This document shows, piece after piece, positions 6,769-15,363 of a stretch of 37,898 nt of DNA. The notes beneath the pieces were generated by a model that saw only the letters and a list, made by a program, of their open reading frames with translations, had not been told where the DNA came from and did not search any database. Position 1 is the first letter of the stretch; the number at the start of each line of letters is the position of its first letter. A program made the position numbers and the translations under genes. This DNA is from JBGSON01 sp041739085 (lineage in GTDB: Bacteria > Patescibacteriota > Gracilibacteria > CAIRYL01), in contig JBGSON010000026.1 in NCBI GenBank assembly GCA_041739085.1, forward strand, positions 1 to 37,898, in the 5' to 3' direction.

Positions 6769-9700
6769 ATGAAAAGAAGCGCCTTCGTTCTTTTTGCCTC
6801 TTTTGTCATTCTCCTTTCCGGATGCTCGCTTTTCTCTTCCGATGAGCCTCAAAATCCTCCTTCCGAACCTGCAATACAGGATGAGGATCCACCTGATCCC
6901 GGAGACGAAGACGGAGGAGAAACGACTGATGAAGGAACTTCTCAACGATCTGAGGTAGCGACCATCGACCTCGATGCGATTCCGCAGACTCATGAAGTGG
7001 CGGGATTTACGGAAATCGCACTGAGCTCTCTCCCGAACAAGACCAATGAAATCAGTGCGAAATCCCCTATTTCCATCACGTTTGCCGGGGAGATGGACAC
7101 GAAATCCGTCGAGGAGGCGATCATCATCGAACCGAAAGTCGCCGGCACGTACACCTGGGAGGAGAATACCGTGACTTTTACTCCTCAGGAGGAATATTCC
7201 GCAGGAACGAAATATACGCTCACTCTTACAAAAGAAGCATTCGATAAGGCAGGGAATAACCTCCCTGAGGAATTCAGCAAGAATTTTGAAGTGACGGATG
7301 AACTCAAGATCCTCGCGGTCGTTCCTGCAGACGGCCTTGAAGTTTCAACAGATACCGATGTCAGCATCATCTTCAACCAACCGATATTTGAACTCGGCGC
7401 GATCGATGAACTCGAAAAGCATGACTTTGGACTGAAAGTCGAACCGGCTTTCCCCTTCCGCTACCGGCTTGCGAGCACGAACACGCTCCAAATCCACGGA
7501 CAGATGCCCGCAGACGGCTTCGTTGACGGGATCACTCTCACGGAAGGTGAGAAAGTCGAACACCGTCTTCCCCGCTCGACTTCTTTCTCGATCACCGTCC
7601 CGAAAGAATTCCCCTCGCTCAGCGGCGGTACTCTCACGGAAGATAAGACCTTCACATTCACGACCCCGCGCATCAGACTCGAAACTACATACATCGGAGA
7701 AATCCATCCTTTCCGGCCGCTCACTCTCTCATTTAATCAACCGGTAGATCTCGAGAGCCTTCAGGGAAAACTCACGCTCCTTGATGAGAACCAGGCTCCC
7801 GTCGAATATTCACTCCAATACTATTCATTCAAGGACGGCGGCGAGGATGCGTCCGAAGTGGAAGTCATACCCCTGACGAAATTCTGGGAATACAGCTCGG
7901 CATATTCGATCCTGGTGGAAAGCGGTGTGTCCGGAACAGAGGGGAATCTCACGACTGAGGAAGTACTTTCTACGACATTTTCCACGAGAGCGTTTGTCGT
8001 CATAGAATCTCCGTCGGATCCCATGAAATCTGGTCCGGAAGAGGAATACACGCTCTTTTTCGATCAGCCGCCCGTTTCGCTCCAGGATATTTCTGACAAT
8101 TTTTCTATCCCCGAGGCTGCCGGAGGATCCATACGCTATAAGAAGATGTGCACAGATCCCGCCCAGCGGGGAACGACCTGGGAAGAGACCTGCGAAAAGA
8201 TAAACGATCCGAGAAGGATCATCGTCTCGTTCAAAGATCCCCTGGAAAATGAAAAAAACTATGGTTTTGTATTCTCAGCGGGACTTCCCGTGACGATCAC
8301 CGCGGACGAGTCCCGTCCTGAGATCGTGCTCAGCAATGAGTGGCTTGGAAAAGGATGGACTCTTCCGGAAGATGTGTACGTCCCCTTCACCATCGTCCCG
8401 AAACCGGAAGTCATTGGCACATATTCAGAAGAAGGGAGTTATAAAGAGCTCTGCATCTTTACGAATAATCCGTTCAATGACGAGAGCGTCCTCAAAAACC
8501 TTCATTTCGATCCCGCTCCTCCCGCTGATTTCACGATTTCCATCACACCCGTCTGGAACGATTATCAGACCGAAGGACCGTACTGGAACTGTCAGGTCCC
8601 GAAATACACCGGAAAAAATGCGATCCAGATCACGATGAAACTTGATTTTGAAGAGGATTACCGCGTATGGCTGGATACGAAAGTGGAAGATGTATTTGGA
8701 CAGAAGCTCTCAAACGAATATACCTTTGAACATTCAACAGGACCACTCCTGGACGAAGATATCATGCTGAACGCAGTCTCTCCCTATTCCACCATCGTCC
8801 CGTATGACGGAAATCCTGTTGTCGTGTTTCATTCCGTAAATATTCCCGATTCGGTCACCCTCGACATCTGCAAGGCGGACATCACTGCGATCCTCGAAAA
8901 AGAGGATGCTCTCTATAACTCTTATCATGATACGCCCTGGATCCCGGACAGCGGGAGCTGCGAGTATTTTACGACTGTGGAGAAACAGATTCCGGACTCT
9001 CCCTGGGAGGACATATATCTCGAAGCGGATCTCAAAGAAATCCTCGGGGATAAATACGTAAAAGGTGCGTATATTGTCTCCGCTCATCATCCGCGGGTCA
9101 CGGATACGATTTATGAAAGCGGTTATTTCGGAGGACAGAATGAGAAGAAAGTAACGCGGTATTCCCCTGTTGTCGTTCAGGTAACGGATCTTGCCCTCGT
9201 GTCGAAAGACGACAATGAACACCTCTTCGCATGGGTCTCCCGCATCTCGAACGGGGATCCGGTTTCTGCTGATATTTCCTCTCTCACCTACGACTGGACT
9301 TTTTCACAGAGAAAGCTGATCGAGAGAGCTCTCGGCACAACTGATGAGACCGGAGTTATCGAGTCTGCCGGAAACACCGGATTCAGCTATCTCCTCGCGA
9401 GAAGCAAGGACGGGGATTCCATCGCATTAAGCTCCGACTGGTATGCCGGTGACTACCGGTATCCGGGAGGATACATCGAGGGGAGAGGATACATCTTCAC
9501 CGACCGTCCGATCTACCGCCCCGGCGATGCTGTGGAGGGGAAAGCTATTCTTGTTACGGACAAGGATCTCACCTATTCGTTTATCTCGAACGCCATGGTA
9601 AAAATGACGGTGCGGGATTCCCAGTGGAACACGATCCTCGAAGGAGAGAAGTATACAACGAACAAAATGGGGGCGCTCCATTTCTCGTTCCCTCTCCCCA

Positions 9701-12700
9701 AGGATGTCGGTCTCGGTTACGTGAGTATAGAACTCTGCACAGAGGGATGGTTTAATTCGTATTGTTTCAGTTCTTCCGTTTCCGTTGAGGAATACAAAAA
9801 ACCGGAATTCGAAGTGACCGCAGAGAGTTCAAAACCAGACTATTTGCAGGGAGAAGAAGTTTCTCTTGCCATGAGCGCCGACTATTATTTCGGAGCTCCG
9901 GTTGCAGGCGGGGAGATGAATTATTCTCTCAAGAGATCGACCTATCGTTTCGACCGGTATGATGATGAAGATGGATTTGTGTTCGAAGAAGGCGGAGGGC
10001 TCTGGATCCCTTACTGGTATGGGGATTACGATTATGGATACGGGAGCCGGTACTCCTACTCTTCCTCGTATTATCCCTATGACGATGCGGAATATTTGGG
10101 GAATGAGATTTTCACGCTCGATGAGAATGGAAAGTACACGAAATCCGTACCCATCGCACTTCCGCTCTCAGGCGCGGACGCGCAGATGAATCCCCCGACT
10201 CCCGATAAACGCATCACCTTCGATCCGGTCCGCGTGAGCAAGACCTATACTGTTGAAGTGACCGCGGAAGACAGCAACAAGAATCCGGTGTATTCATCCG
10301 CCTCCTTCACCGCCCACGGAGCGAAAAAACTCGTGGGACTCAAGCCGGAGAAATGGAGCGGAAAAGCGGGAGAAGAGATGACGATCCATACCGTAATCGT
10401 CGATACGGACGGCAATCCTCTGTCCGGGGAAAAGGCGCATCTCACGGTGATCCTCGAGGAACAGGTGGAGGATGAGAAAAAGGAAGAGGACACATCGAGA
10501 TATTCATACAAGACCTATCATCTCGAAGAAGCGATCATCGCGGAATCCGATGTCACATCCGCGGAACTGGGAAAAGGAAGTTATTCCTTCACTCCACCCG
10601 AGGACAAGCCGGGCACTTATAAAGTCGTCGCGGAAATGACGGATGACCTGGGACAAAAACAGCGCGCGAGCTTTTCTCTCTACATCTACTCGAAAGACTA
10701 TGTCGATGTCACGCAACTTGAAGAGAAGCGCATCGATATCATCCCCGACAAGAGCGAATATGCCGTCGGTGACAAGGCGATCCTTACTGTAAAAAGTCCA
10801 CTCTCGGCAGGATCCACGAACTATCTCCTCACGAAGGAGCGCGGATTTCTCTATGATTCCTCTCTTATGACCCTGACCGGTGATCCCGTCATCGAGGTCG
10901 AAGTGACCGAAGAGATGGTCCCGAATATGCACGTGACTCTCCTCGGGCAGCAGTACGGAGCTGAACCCGCACTTGCCTACGGAGAATTTGAGATCACCAC
11001 GAGTACGAAAGCAAAAGAACTCGGCGTTGCGATCACCACCGATAAAGAAGAATACCTTCCGGGAGAAGAGGTGACTCTTACCGTGAGCGTAGACCAGGGA
11101 AATGCTCCCGCGGAAATCGCGGTCATCGTCGTCGATAAGGCGAATCTTGCGCTCGTCGCTTCTTCCCGTCAGAAGATCCTCGATTTTTTCTACTCGAAGA
11201 GGTCTATCTCCGTACGGACGCTCGCCACTCTCCTCCATTTGAATACAGAGATCGACCTGAGCAATGTCACCTCCGTCCCGTTGACCGGAGGAGGAGGGAT
11301 GGATTACGCGGAAGGAGCGATGAACATCGCTCTCCCTTCTGCAGCTCCCATGGATATGATGGCGGAAGAGGCGGATTTTTCAGCGCAGAAGAGCGTCTCA
11401 AGAGAAATGGCAGATGATGAAATGAAGGGCGGAGACGGTCTTGCGTCGAAGAAGAGGACCGACTTTAAGGACACTGCACTTTTTGAAGCGATCCAGGAGA
11501 TCGGAGAAGACGGCAAGACGGAAGTCGTCTTCACCCTCCCCGATAATCTCACCACGTGGGAAGTCATCGTCATCGGACTCAATGAAAATTTCCAGGCAGG
11601 AGAAGGAGAGAAAGAGATCCGGACGAAAAAGCCTCTTCTCCTGAGACCGCAGACACCCCGGTTCATCCGGTTCGGAGATTCAATCGAACTCCGGGCAAAC
11701 ATCCACAATGAAACGGACTCCGCCCTCTCGGTAATAACAATTCTCACTGCCGAAAACCTCTCCATCGAAGATACGACCGAAGAAACCACGATACCCGCTC
11801 ATGACTCAGCGGATGTCGTCTTCCGGACGAGTGCATCAAAAAGCGTGGTCGGGGAGAAAGCGGTGGTGACGTTCAAAGCCGAAGGCGGCGGTTATGTCGA
11901 TGAAGTGGAGATGTCATTCCCCGTTCTTCATTATTCGACACCTGAAGTCGTTGCATCCTCCGGTGTCACAACGACTCTCTCCTATATCGAGAAGGTCCGT
12001 CTTCCGGATTATGTCGTAAAATCACTCGGTTACCTCACGATCACGACGAGCGCAACGCTCGCGAATTTCCTCGACAGCGGACTCAATTATCTCGTCCAGT
12101 ATCCTTACGGATGCAATGAGCAGATCGCGAGCGCTCTCCTCGGGCTTGTCCTCTACAATGAAGCGACGAATCTCCCGAATTTCGAAGGGCATCTCATCAT
12201 GCCCTCTCTCTATGATGAATACGGGAATCTCACGACCTACGAGAACGCCGTTTCGGAAGCAGTTGACACACTCACGAAGAATCAGCGCTATGACGGCGGA
12301 TGGGGATACTGGGTAGGTTCAGTAGAACCTTCTGCCGAACTCACCGCTCATATCCTCTATGTCTTCTCGATTCTCCAGGAGAACAATGTCCAATACTCAA
12401 GCAATATTGTTCCCAATGCCTCGAATTTCCTTCTCAATTATTACGAAACGAAGCGCGATCTCGATCCCACGGAACTGGAGATGAAGTATTCCTATCAGGC
12501 GGATGCCCGCGCTTTCATGCTCTTCGCTCTCTCGACGAATAATCCGGAAGAAGCACGACTCAAAGGTCTGACCGATTTTTCGCTCGAAAAGCAGGATCTC
12601 CTCACGAATTACGGGCAGGTGTATCTCCTCCTCCACCTCCAGAACATGGGGATCGAAGAGAAAATCCGGGAGAAGCTTCACGAGTCTCTCCAGTCAAAAC

Positions 12701-13719
12701 TCGAGATCGACCCGAGGGGGATGTTCCTGAATCCGGGAGATGACGGATGGTACTACACCCTCCATAATTCCGGCCACAAGCTTACCGCGCTCTATCTCAA
12801 AGCACTCGTCCGTGATGAAGAGGGGAAACTCCAGGAAAATCCATTCATCCCGAGAATGATCCGGTGGCTCACGGGATCCCGGCATGATGGTCAGTGGCAT
12901 GATACCCAGGCGACCGTCGCCGTCCTCGACGCGTTTGTCGACTACCTCGATAAGAGCAAGGAGAACCTCGCGGATTATGACGCGACGATCGTCGCGGATC
13001 AGCGCGAAGTCGAGAAATACCATGTCGACGGCGACACCCTCTTTGACACGCACGAGATCAGGATATCTGCCGAGGATATCGTCGACCGCGGAGACAAGGG
13101 ACTCATCGTCCAGTTCCTCAAGGAAGGGAGCGAGGAGGGAGCTCTCTATTATGATCTCGTTCTCAAGTATTACCTCCCGATCGATAAGATCGAAGCCAGG
13201 GAAGAAGGCATGACCATTCTCCGGGAATACTATAGCTCTGATGATACGGCGCTTGACAATCCCGTTTCCGGAGGATCGATCGGCGATGTCATCAAAGGGC
13301 GGATCACCGTCGTCGTTCCGGATGAGAGACATTTCGTCGCGGTCGAGAATCCGATCCCGTCAGGGACTGAGCTCATCAACTTCAATCTCGCGACGAGCGA
13401 CAAGAGCATTTTGAACCAACCGTTTGAGGAACCGACACCAACGCCCTATTTTGAAGACTATTATGACGGCGGGTACGCTCCCCGCTCATATAAAATCTCT
13501 TCCTGGTGGTGGTGGAATCCGTGGACGCACACAGAAATGCGCGACGACCGGCTCCTCCTCTTCGCGGATTATCTGAGTCCGGGCGTCTACACCTACGACT
13601 TCTATCTCCGCGTCACCCATTCCGGAGAATTCGTGAATCCTCCCGCGCGGGCTGAGGAAATGTACTTCCCGGAGATCTGGGGAAGAACAGGAGGATCGGT
13701 GTTCACGGTGAAGCAGTAA
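6769..13719 (+). CDS. Bacterial alpha-2-macroglobulin lipoprotein with thioester
   Basis: This 2316-residue protein begins with a lipoprotein signal peptide and lipobox LSGC (Cys19), followed by an acidic Pro-rich spacer. Several Ig-like/Big-type modules fill about residues 55-700. The macroglobulin core follows: the MG2 hallmark TDRPIYRPGDAV near 910, a bait-like Met/Ala/Asp-rich segment at about 1505-1565, and the thioester motif CNEQ at 1782-1785 (context PYGCNEQ) inside a helical thioester domain. The family traps proteases that cleave the bait, cross-linking them through the thioester, and is thought to guard the cell surface. It is longer than E. coli YfhM (about 1650 residues) because of extra N-terminal modules. 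A Tyr-rich insertion lies near 1080-1112. It follows the sigma/anti-sigma pair, suggesting it is a target. No pbpC partner is nearby. Confidence 0.93.
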   Translation: MKRSAFVLFASFVILLSGCSLFSSDEPQNPPSEPAIQDEDPPDPGDEDGGETTDEGTSQRSEVATIDLDAIPQTHEVAGFTEIALSSLPNKTNEISAKSPISITFAGEMDTKSVEEAIIIEPKVAGTYTWEENTVTFTPQEEYSAGTKYTLTLTKEAFDKAGNNLPEEFSKNFEVTDELKILAVVPADGLEVSTDTDVSIIFNQPIFELGAIDELEKHDFGLKVEPAFPFRYRLASTNTLQIHGQMPADGFVDGITLTEGEKVEHRLPRSTSFSITVPKEFPSLSGGTLTEDKTFTFTTPRIRLETTYIGEIHPFRPLTLSFNQPVDLESLQGKLTLLDENQAPVEYSLQYYSFKDGGEDASEVEVIPLTKFWEYSSAYSILVESGVSGTEGNLTTEEVLSTTFSTRAFVVIESPSDPMKSGPEEEYTLFFDQPPVSLQDISDNFSIPEAAGGSIRYKKMCTDPAQRGTTWEETCEKINDPRRIIVSFKDPLENEKNYGFVFSAGLPVTITADESRPEIVLSNEWLGKGWTLPEDVYVPFTIVPKPEVIGTYSEEGSYKELCIFTNNPFNDESVLKNLHFDPAPPADFTISITPVWNDYQTEGPYWNCQVPKYTGKNAIQITMKLDFEEDYRVWLDTKVEDVFGQKLSNEYTFEHSTGPLLDEDIMLNAVSPYSTIVPYDGNPVVVFHSVNIPDSVTLDICKADITAILEKEDALYNSYHDTPWIPDSGSCEYFTTVEKQIPDSPWEDIYLEADLKEILGDKYVKGAYIVSAHHPRVTDTIYESGYFGGQNEKKVTRYSPVVVQVTDLALVSKDDNEHLFAWVSRISNGDPVSADISSLTYDWTFSQRKLIERALGTTDETGVIESAGNTGFSYLLARSKDGDSIALSSDWYAGDYRYPGGYIEGRGYIFTDRPIYRPGDAVEGKAILVTDKDLTYSFISNAMVKMTVRDSQWNTILEGEKYTTNKMGALHFSFPLPKDVGLGYVSIELCTEGWFNSYCFSSSVSVEEYKKPEFEVTAESSKPDYLQGEEVSLAMSADYYFGAPVAGGEMNYSLKRSTYRFDRYDDEDGFVFEEGGGLWIPYWYGDYDYGYGSRYSYSSSYYPYDDAEYLGNEIFTLDENGKYTKSVPIALPLSGADAQMNPPTPDKRITFDPVRVSKTYTVEVTAEDSNKNPVYSSASFTAHGAKKLVGLKPEKWSGKAGEEMTIHTVIVDTDGNPLSGEKAHLTVILEEQVEDEKKEEDTSRYSYKTYHLEEAIIAESDVTSAELGKGSYSFTPPEDKPGTYKVVAEMTDDLGQKQRASFSLYIYSKDYVDVTQLEEKRIDIIPDKSEYAVGDKAILTVKSPLSAGSTNYLLTKERGFLYDSSLMTLTGDPVIEVEVTEEMVPNMHVTLLGQQYGAEPALAYGEFEITTSTKAKELGVAITTDKEEYLPGEEVTLTVSVDQGNAPAEIAVIVVDKANLALVASSRQKILDFFYSKRSISVRTLATLLHLNTEIDLSNVTSVPLTGGGGMDYAEGAMNIALPSAAPMDMMAEEADFSAQKSVSREMADDEMKGGDGLASKKRTDFKDTALFEAIQEIGEDGKTEVVFTLPDNLTTWEVIVIGLNENFQAGEGEKEIRTKKPLLLRPQTPRFIRFGDSIELRANIHNETDSALSVITILTAENLSIEDTTEETTIPAHDSADVVFRTSASKSVVGEKAVVTFKAEGGGYVDEVEMSFPVLHYSTPEVVASSGVTTTLSYIEKVRLPDYVVKSLGYLTITTSATLANFLDSGLNYLVQYPYGCNEQIASALLGLVLYNEATNLPNFEGHLIMPSLYDEYGNLTTYENAVSEAVDTLTKNQRYDGGWGYWVGSVEPSAELTAHILYVFSILQENNVQYSSNIVPNASNFLLNYYETKRDLDPTELEMKYSYQADARAFMLFALSTNNPEEARLKGLTDFSLEKQDLLTNYGQVYLLLHLQNMGIEEKIREKLHESLQSKLEIDPRGMFLNPGDDGWYYTLHNSGHKLTALYLKALVRDEEGKLQENPFIPRMIRWLTGSRHDGQWHDTQATVAVLDAFVDYLDKSKENLADYDATIVADQREVEKYHVDGDTLFDTHEIRISAEDIVDRGDKGLIVQFLKEGSEEGALYYDLVLKYYLPIDKIEAREEGMTILREYYSSDDTALDNPVSGGSIGDVIKGRITVVVPDERHFVAVENPIPSGTELINFNLATSDKSILNQPFEEPTPTPYFEDYYDGGYAPRSYKISSWWWWNPWTHTEMRDDRLLLFADYLSPGVYTYDFYLRVTHSGEFVNPPARAEEMYFPEIWGRTGGSVFTVKQ

Positions 13720-13743
13720 GAAAATAGAAAATCCGTGATAGCG

Positions 13744-13776
13744 AAAGAGGCTTCCTGAAAAGGAGGCCTCTTTTTC
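13744..13776 (+). terminator. Intrinsic terminator of the macroglobulin gene
   Basis: AGAGGCTTCCT and AGGAGGCCTCT pair around GAAA (one G-T pair), followed directly by TTTTT. It lies 30 nt after the stop. Confidence 0.85.
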
Positions 13777-13779
13777 CTC

Positions 13780-13908
13780 TGTCACCCCGGATTTGATCCG
13801 GGGTCTCCCTGTTGAGGGTTTGAGCAAGGTAATAGCAAGCGGTGCTCATGGCAATTAAATTATGGTCCCGCTACATGCGGAGATTCCGGATCGGAGGCCG
13901 GAATGACA
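13780..13908. repeat. REP-like palindrome pair
   Basis: Two GC-rich palindromes in opposite orientation bracket about 75 bp. The first is CCCCGGAT-TTG-ATCCGGGG (13785-13803). The second is ATTCCGG with CCGGAAT (13883-13904). The outer ends also match as inverted repeats (TGTCAC..GGTCTCC against GGAGATT..ATGACA). It resembles REP/BIME doublets or a small non-autonomous element; no transposase is present in the window. Confidence 0.6.
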
Positions 13909-13971
13909 AAGTTAAGTTCGGATGACAGTTTCTGAATGCCACTTTCTCTCCTTGTTATCCAAACAATTTTC

Positions 13972-14000
13972 TTGACAACTCTCTCTCTTTATGTTTCAAT
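13972..14000 (+). promoter_or_regulatory. Promoter upstream of the secreted GC-rich gene
   Basis: A perfect TTGACA at 13972-13977 is followed, 17 bp on, by TTCAAT at 13995-14000. The predicted transcript would begin near 14007 and run through a roughly 180-nt leader that ends in a strong terminator. Confidence 0.45.
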
Positions 14001-14006
14001 CCATCC

Positions 14007-14188
14007 CCACTCCCATTGCGGAGTGACGTGTGTGTATCTTCCGAACCTTCGGATAGATGCATGCCGCGATCTTTGACAGCAAGGGCAAGAAAGAAGACAT
14101 GGATTATTCGAAGAACAAAAAAGGAAATCTGCTCCGGAAAGATCAGGAAAAAATGGTTTTTCCGGAGCAGATCTTTTCATTTTTTTTC
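14007..14188 (+). ncRNA. Candidate structured leader or small RNA ending in a terminator
   Basis: Between a TTGACA promoter and the gene at 14214 lies a segment with a small palindrome (TCCGAA-CC-TTCGGA near 14040) and a 3' intrinsic terminator. It could be a free small RNA or a cis-acting attenuator. A reading frame from 14057 crosses the hairpin but looks like chance coding. Confidence 0.35.
14127..14188 (+). terminator. Strong intrinsic terminator just before the gene at 14214
   Basis: A perfect 14-bp stem, ATCTGCTCCGGAAA (14127-14140) with TTTCCGGAGCAGAT (14159-14172), is followed by CTTTTCA and eight or more T. It ends only 25 nt before the next start codon, leaving no room for a separate promoter. 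Confidence 0.75.
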
Positions 14189-14213
14189 AGCGGGACGACT
14201 GGAGTACAGAGAC

Positions 14214-15125
14214 ATGAAGTATGGAGTCCTGGTGTTGCTAGTCGCTTCCATCAACGCGAATGCCGCCGACCTTTCGATTACAGCCTCCGGGCCGTGCATC
14301 GACTGGTCATTTATCAACTCTGGTGAGACGGTGCCCTGCACCTTCACCATAACCAACAACGGTCCCGGAACCGCCACAAATGTCTGGATCCTTGGCGACG
14401 TGCCAAGGTATTCGGCCTGGTGGACACTTGATGTCCCGTGCCGGGACTGGGCAGAGAACCCCTTCAGTGGAGCTCTCCCCGTCTGGTGCGAGCTCGGAAC
14501 GCTCGGGTCTGGTGAAGTGACTTCGGTCACGTTCAACACCACTCTCGACTGGGACCTCACAGACCCCGGCGCCGACTGGTGGATGTCGGTTGGGAGTGAT
14601 CAAGTGGAGGAGTGGAGCATTGATAACCACTACTTCGCTTCGTTGCCACTCTCACCGAGCATCCCGCCCGGCCCCGTTGTCGGTCCCGACCTGTCGTGTT
14701 GGCCGCAGCTTCTTGCACGTTCGGGCCGCACGATGACCGTGCGATACCCGGTGCATCATGAAGGAACGACCAGCGCGATCGCGTGGGGAAGCTTTCTCCT
14801 TGTCGACGCCCCTCCCGGGACGCTGACCTGGACGACTTCCTTTTCGGGCGGGTGCACTCGCACCTCCGCAGTCGATGGCACATTCGACCTCTTGTGCGCA
14901 TTGGGATATATCGAACCCAACGACACAAGATATGTCGATGTCACCGTCGAGCTCGCGCCCGAGGCGACTGACCCCGCACCGTGGTACGCACACTGCGGAT
15001 CGACCGTGCCCGAGTGGCCGTCATACGACTTGAACCATCCCAGGACAACTTATCCCTGGGGCGGACTCTTCGCAGACGGGTTCGAGTCGGGCGACACCGC
15101 AGCGTGGTCGGCTACCCACAACTAG
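14214..15125 (+). CDS. Secreted DUF11-like protein, probably acquired
   Basis: The start at 14214 gives a clean signal peptide (MKYGVLVLLVASINANAADL) and 303 residues; the frame is open further upstream but through hairpin DNA. Two DUF11/CARDB-like beta-sandwich modules are visible (FTITNNGPGTATNVWILGDV near residues 40-60; a second from about 160). The C-terminus is FADGFESGDTAAWSATHN. I recall a very similar terminal DGFESGDT-AWS motif in secreted proteins of proteobacteria and others, but its role is unknown to me. The gene is visibly richer in GC than its neighbours and preceded by a REP-like pair, consistent with horizontal transfer. Cysteines are frequent and probably form disulfides. 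Confidence 0.75.
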   Translation: MKYGVLVLLVASINANAADLSITASGPCIDWSFINSGETVPCTFTITNNGPGTATNVWILGDVPRYSAWWTLDVPCRDWAENPFSGALPVWCELGTLGSGEVTSVTFNTTLDWDLTDPGADWWMSVGSDQVEEWSIDNHYFASLPLSPSIPPGPVVGPDLSCWPQLLARSGRTMTVRYPVHHEGTTSAIAWGSFLLVDAPPGTLTWTTSFSGGCTRTSAVDGTFDLLCALGYIEPNDTRYVDVTVELAPEATDPAPWYAHCGSTVPEWPSYDLNHPRTTYPWGGLFADGFESGDTAAWSATHN

Positions 15126-15139
15126 CGTCTGATTTTCGC

Positions 15140-15165
15140 GCCGAAAGCCGCAAAGGCTTCGGCTT
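15140..15165 (+). terminator. Hairpin after the DUF11-like gene
   Basis: GCCGAAAGCC and GGCTTCGGC pair with one bulged A around a 5-nt loop, 14 nt after the stop. Only a weak T run follows, so the terminator call is tentative. Confidence 0.4.
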
Positions 15166-15310
15166 GAATAATAATCCATTCTTCTCTCATGCTCCACGGG
15201 GGGTTGGCGTTTTTCCCGCGCCTCCCCCCGCTGTCTTTTTTTTGAATTCTCCCCTTCGTAACTTTCTTCACGAAATACGCGGGGATTTTTGATATTTCCG
15301 GCAAAGCGTC

Positions 15311-15339
15311 TTACGAAGCGGGAGATTCCCGTGTAGAAT
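15311..15339 (+). promoter_or_regulatory. Promoter of the metallophosphoesterase gene
   Basis: TTACGA (15311-15316) and TAGAAT (15334-15339) are 17 bp apart, predicting a start near 15346, about 18 nt before the ATG at 15364. Confidence 0.45.
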
Positions 15340-15363
15340 GTTCCCCGGTGGTTTAGAAAAACA

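Noticed and set aside
13486..13827. 113-codon minus-strand frame opposite the end of the macroglobulin gene
   Set aside because: It covers the terminator and REP region and is the complement of a well-supported gene; amino-acid composition is unnatural.
14057..14326. 89-residue reading frame overlapping the leader terminator
   Set aside because: It runs through the terminator stem and into the DUF11-like gene in another frame; the sequence has no family resemblance or start signal.
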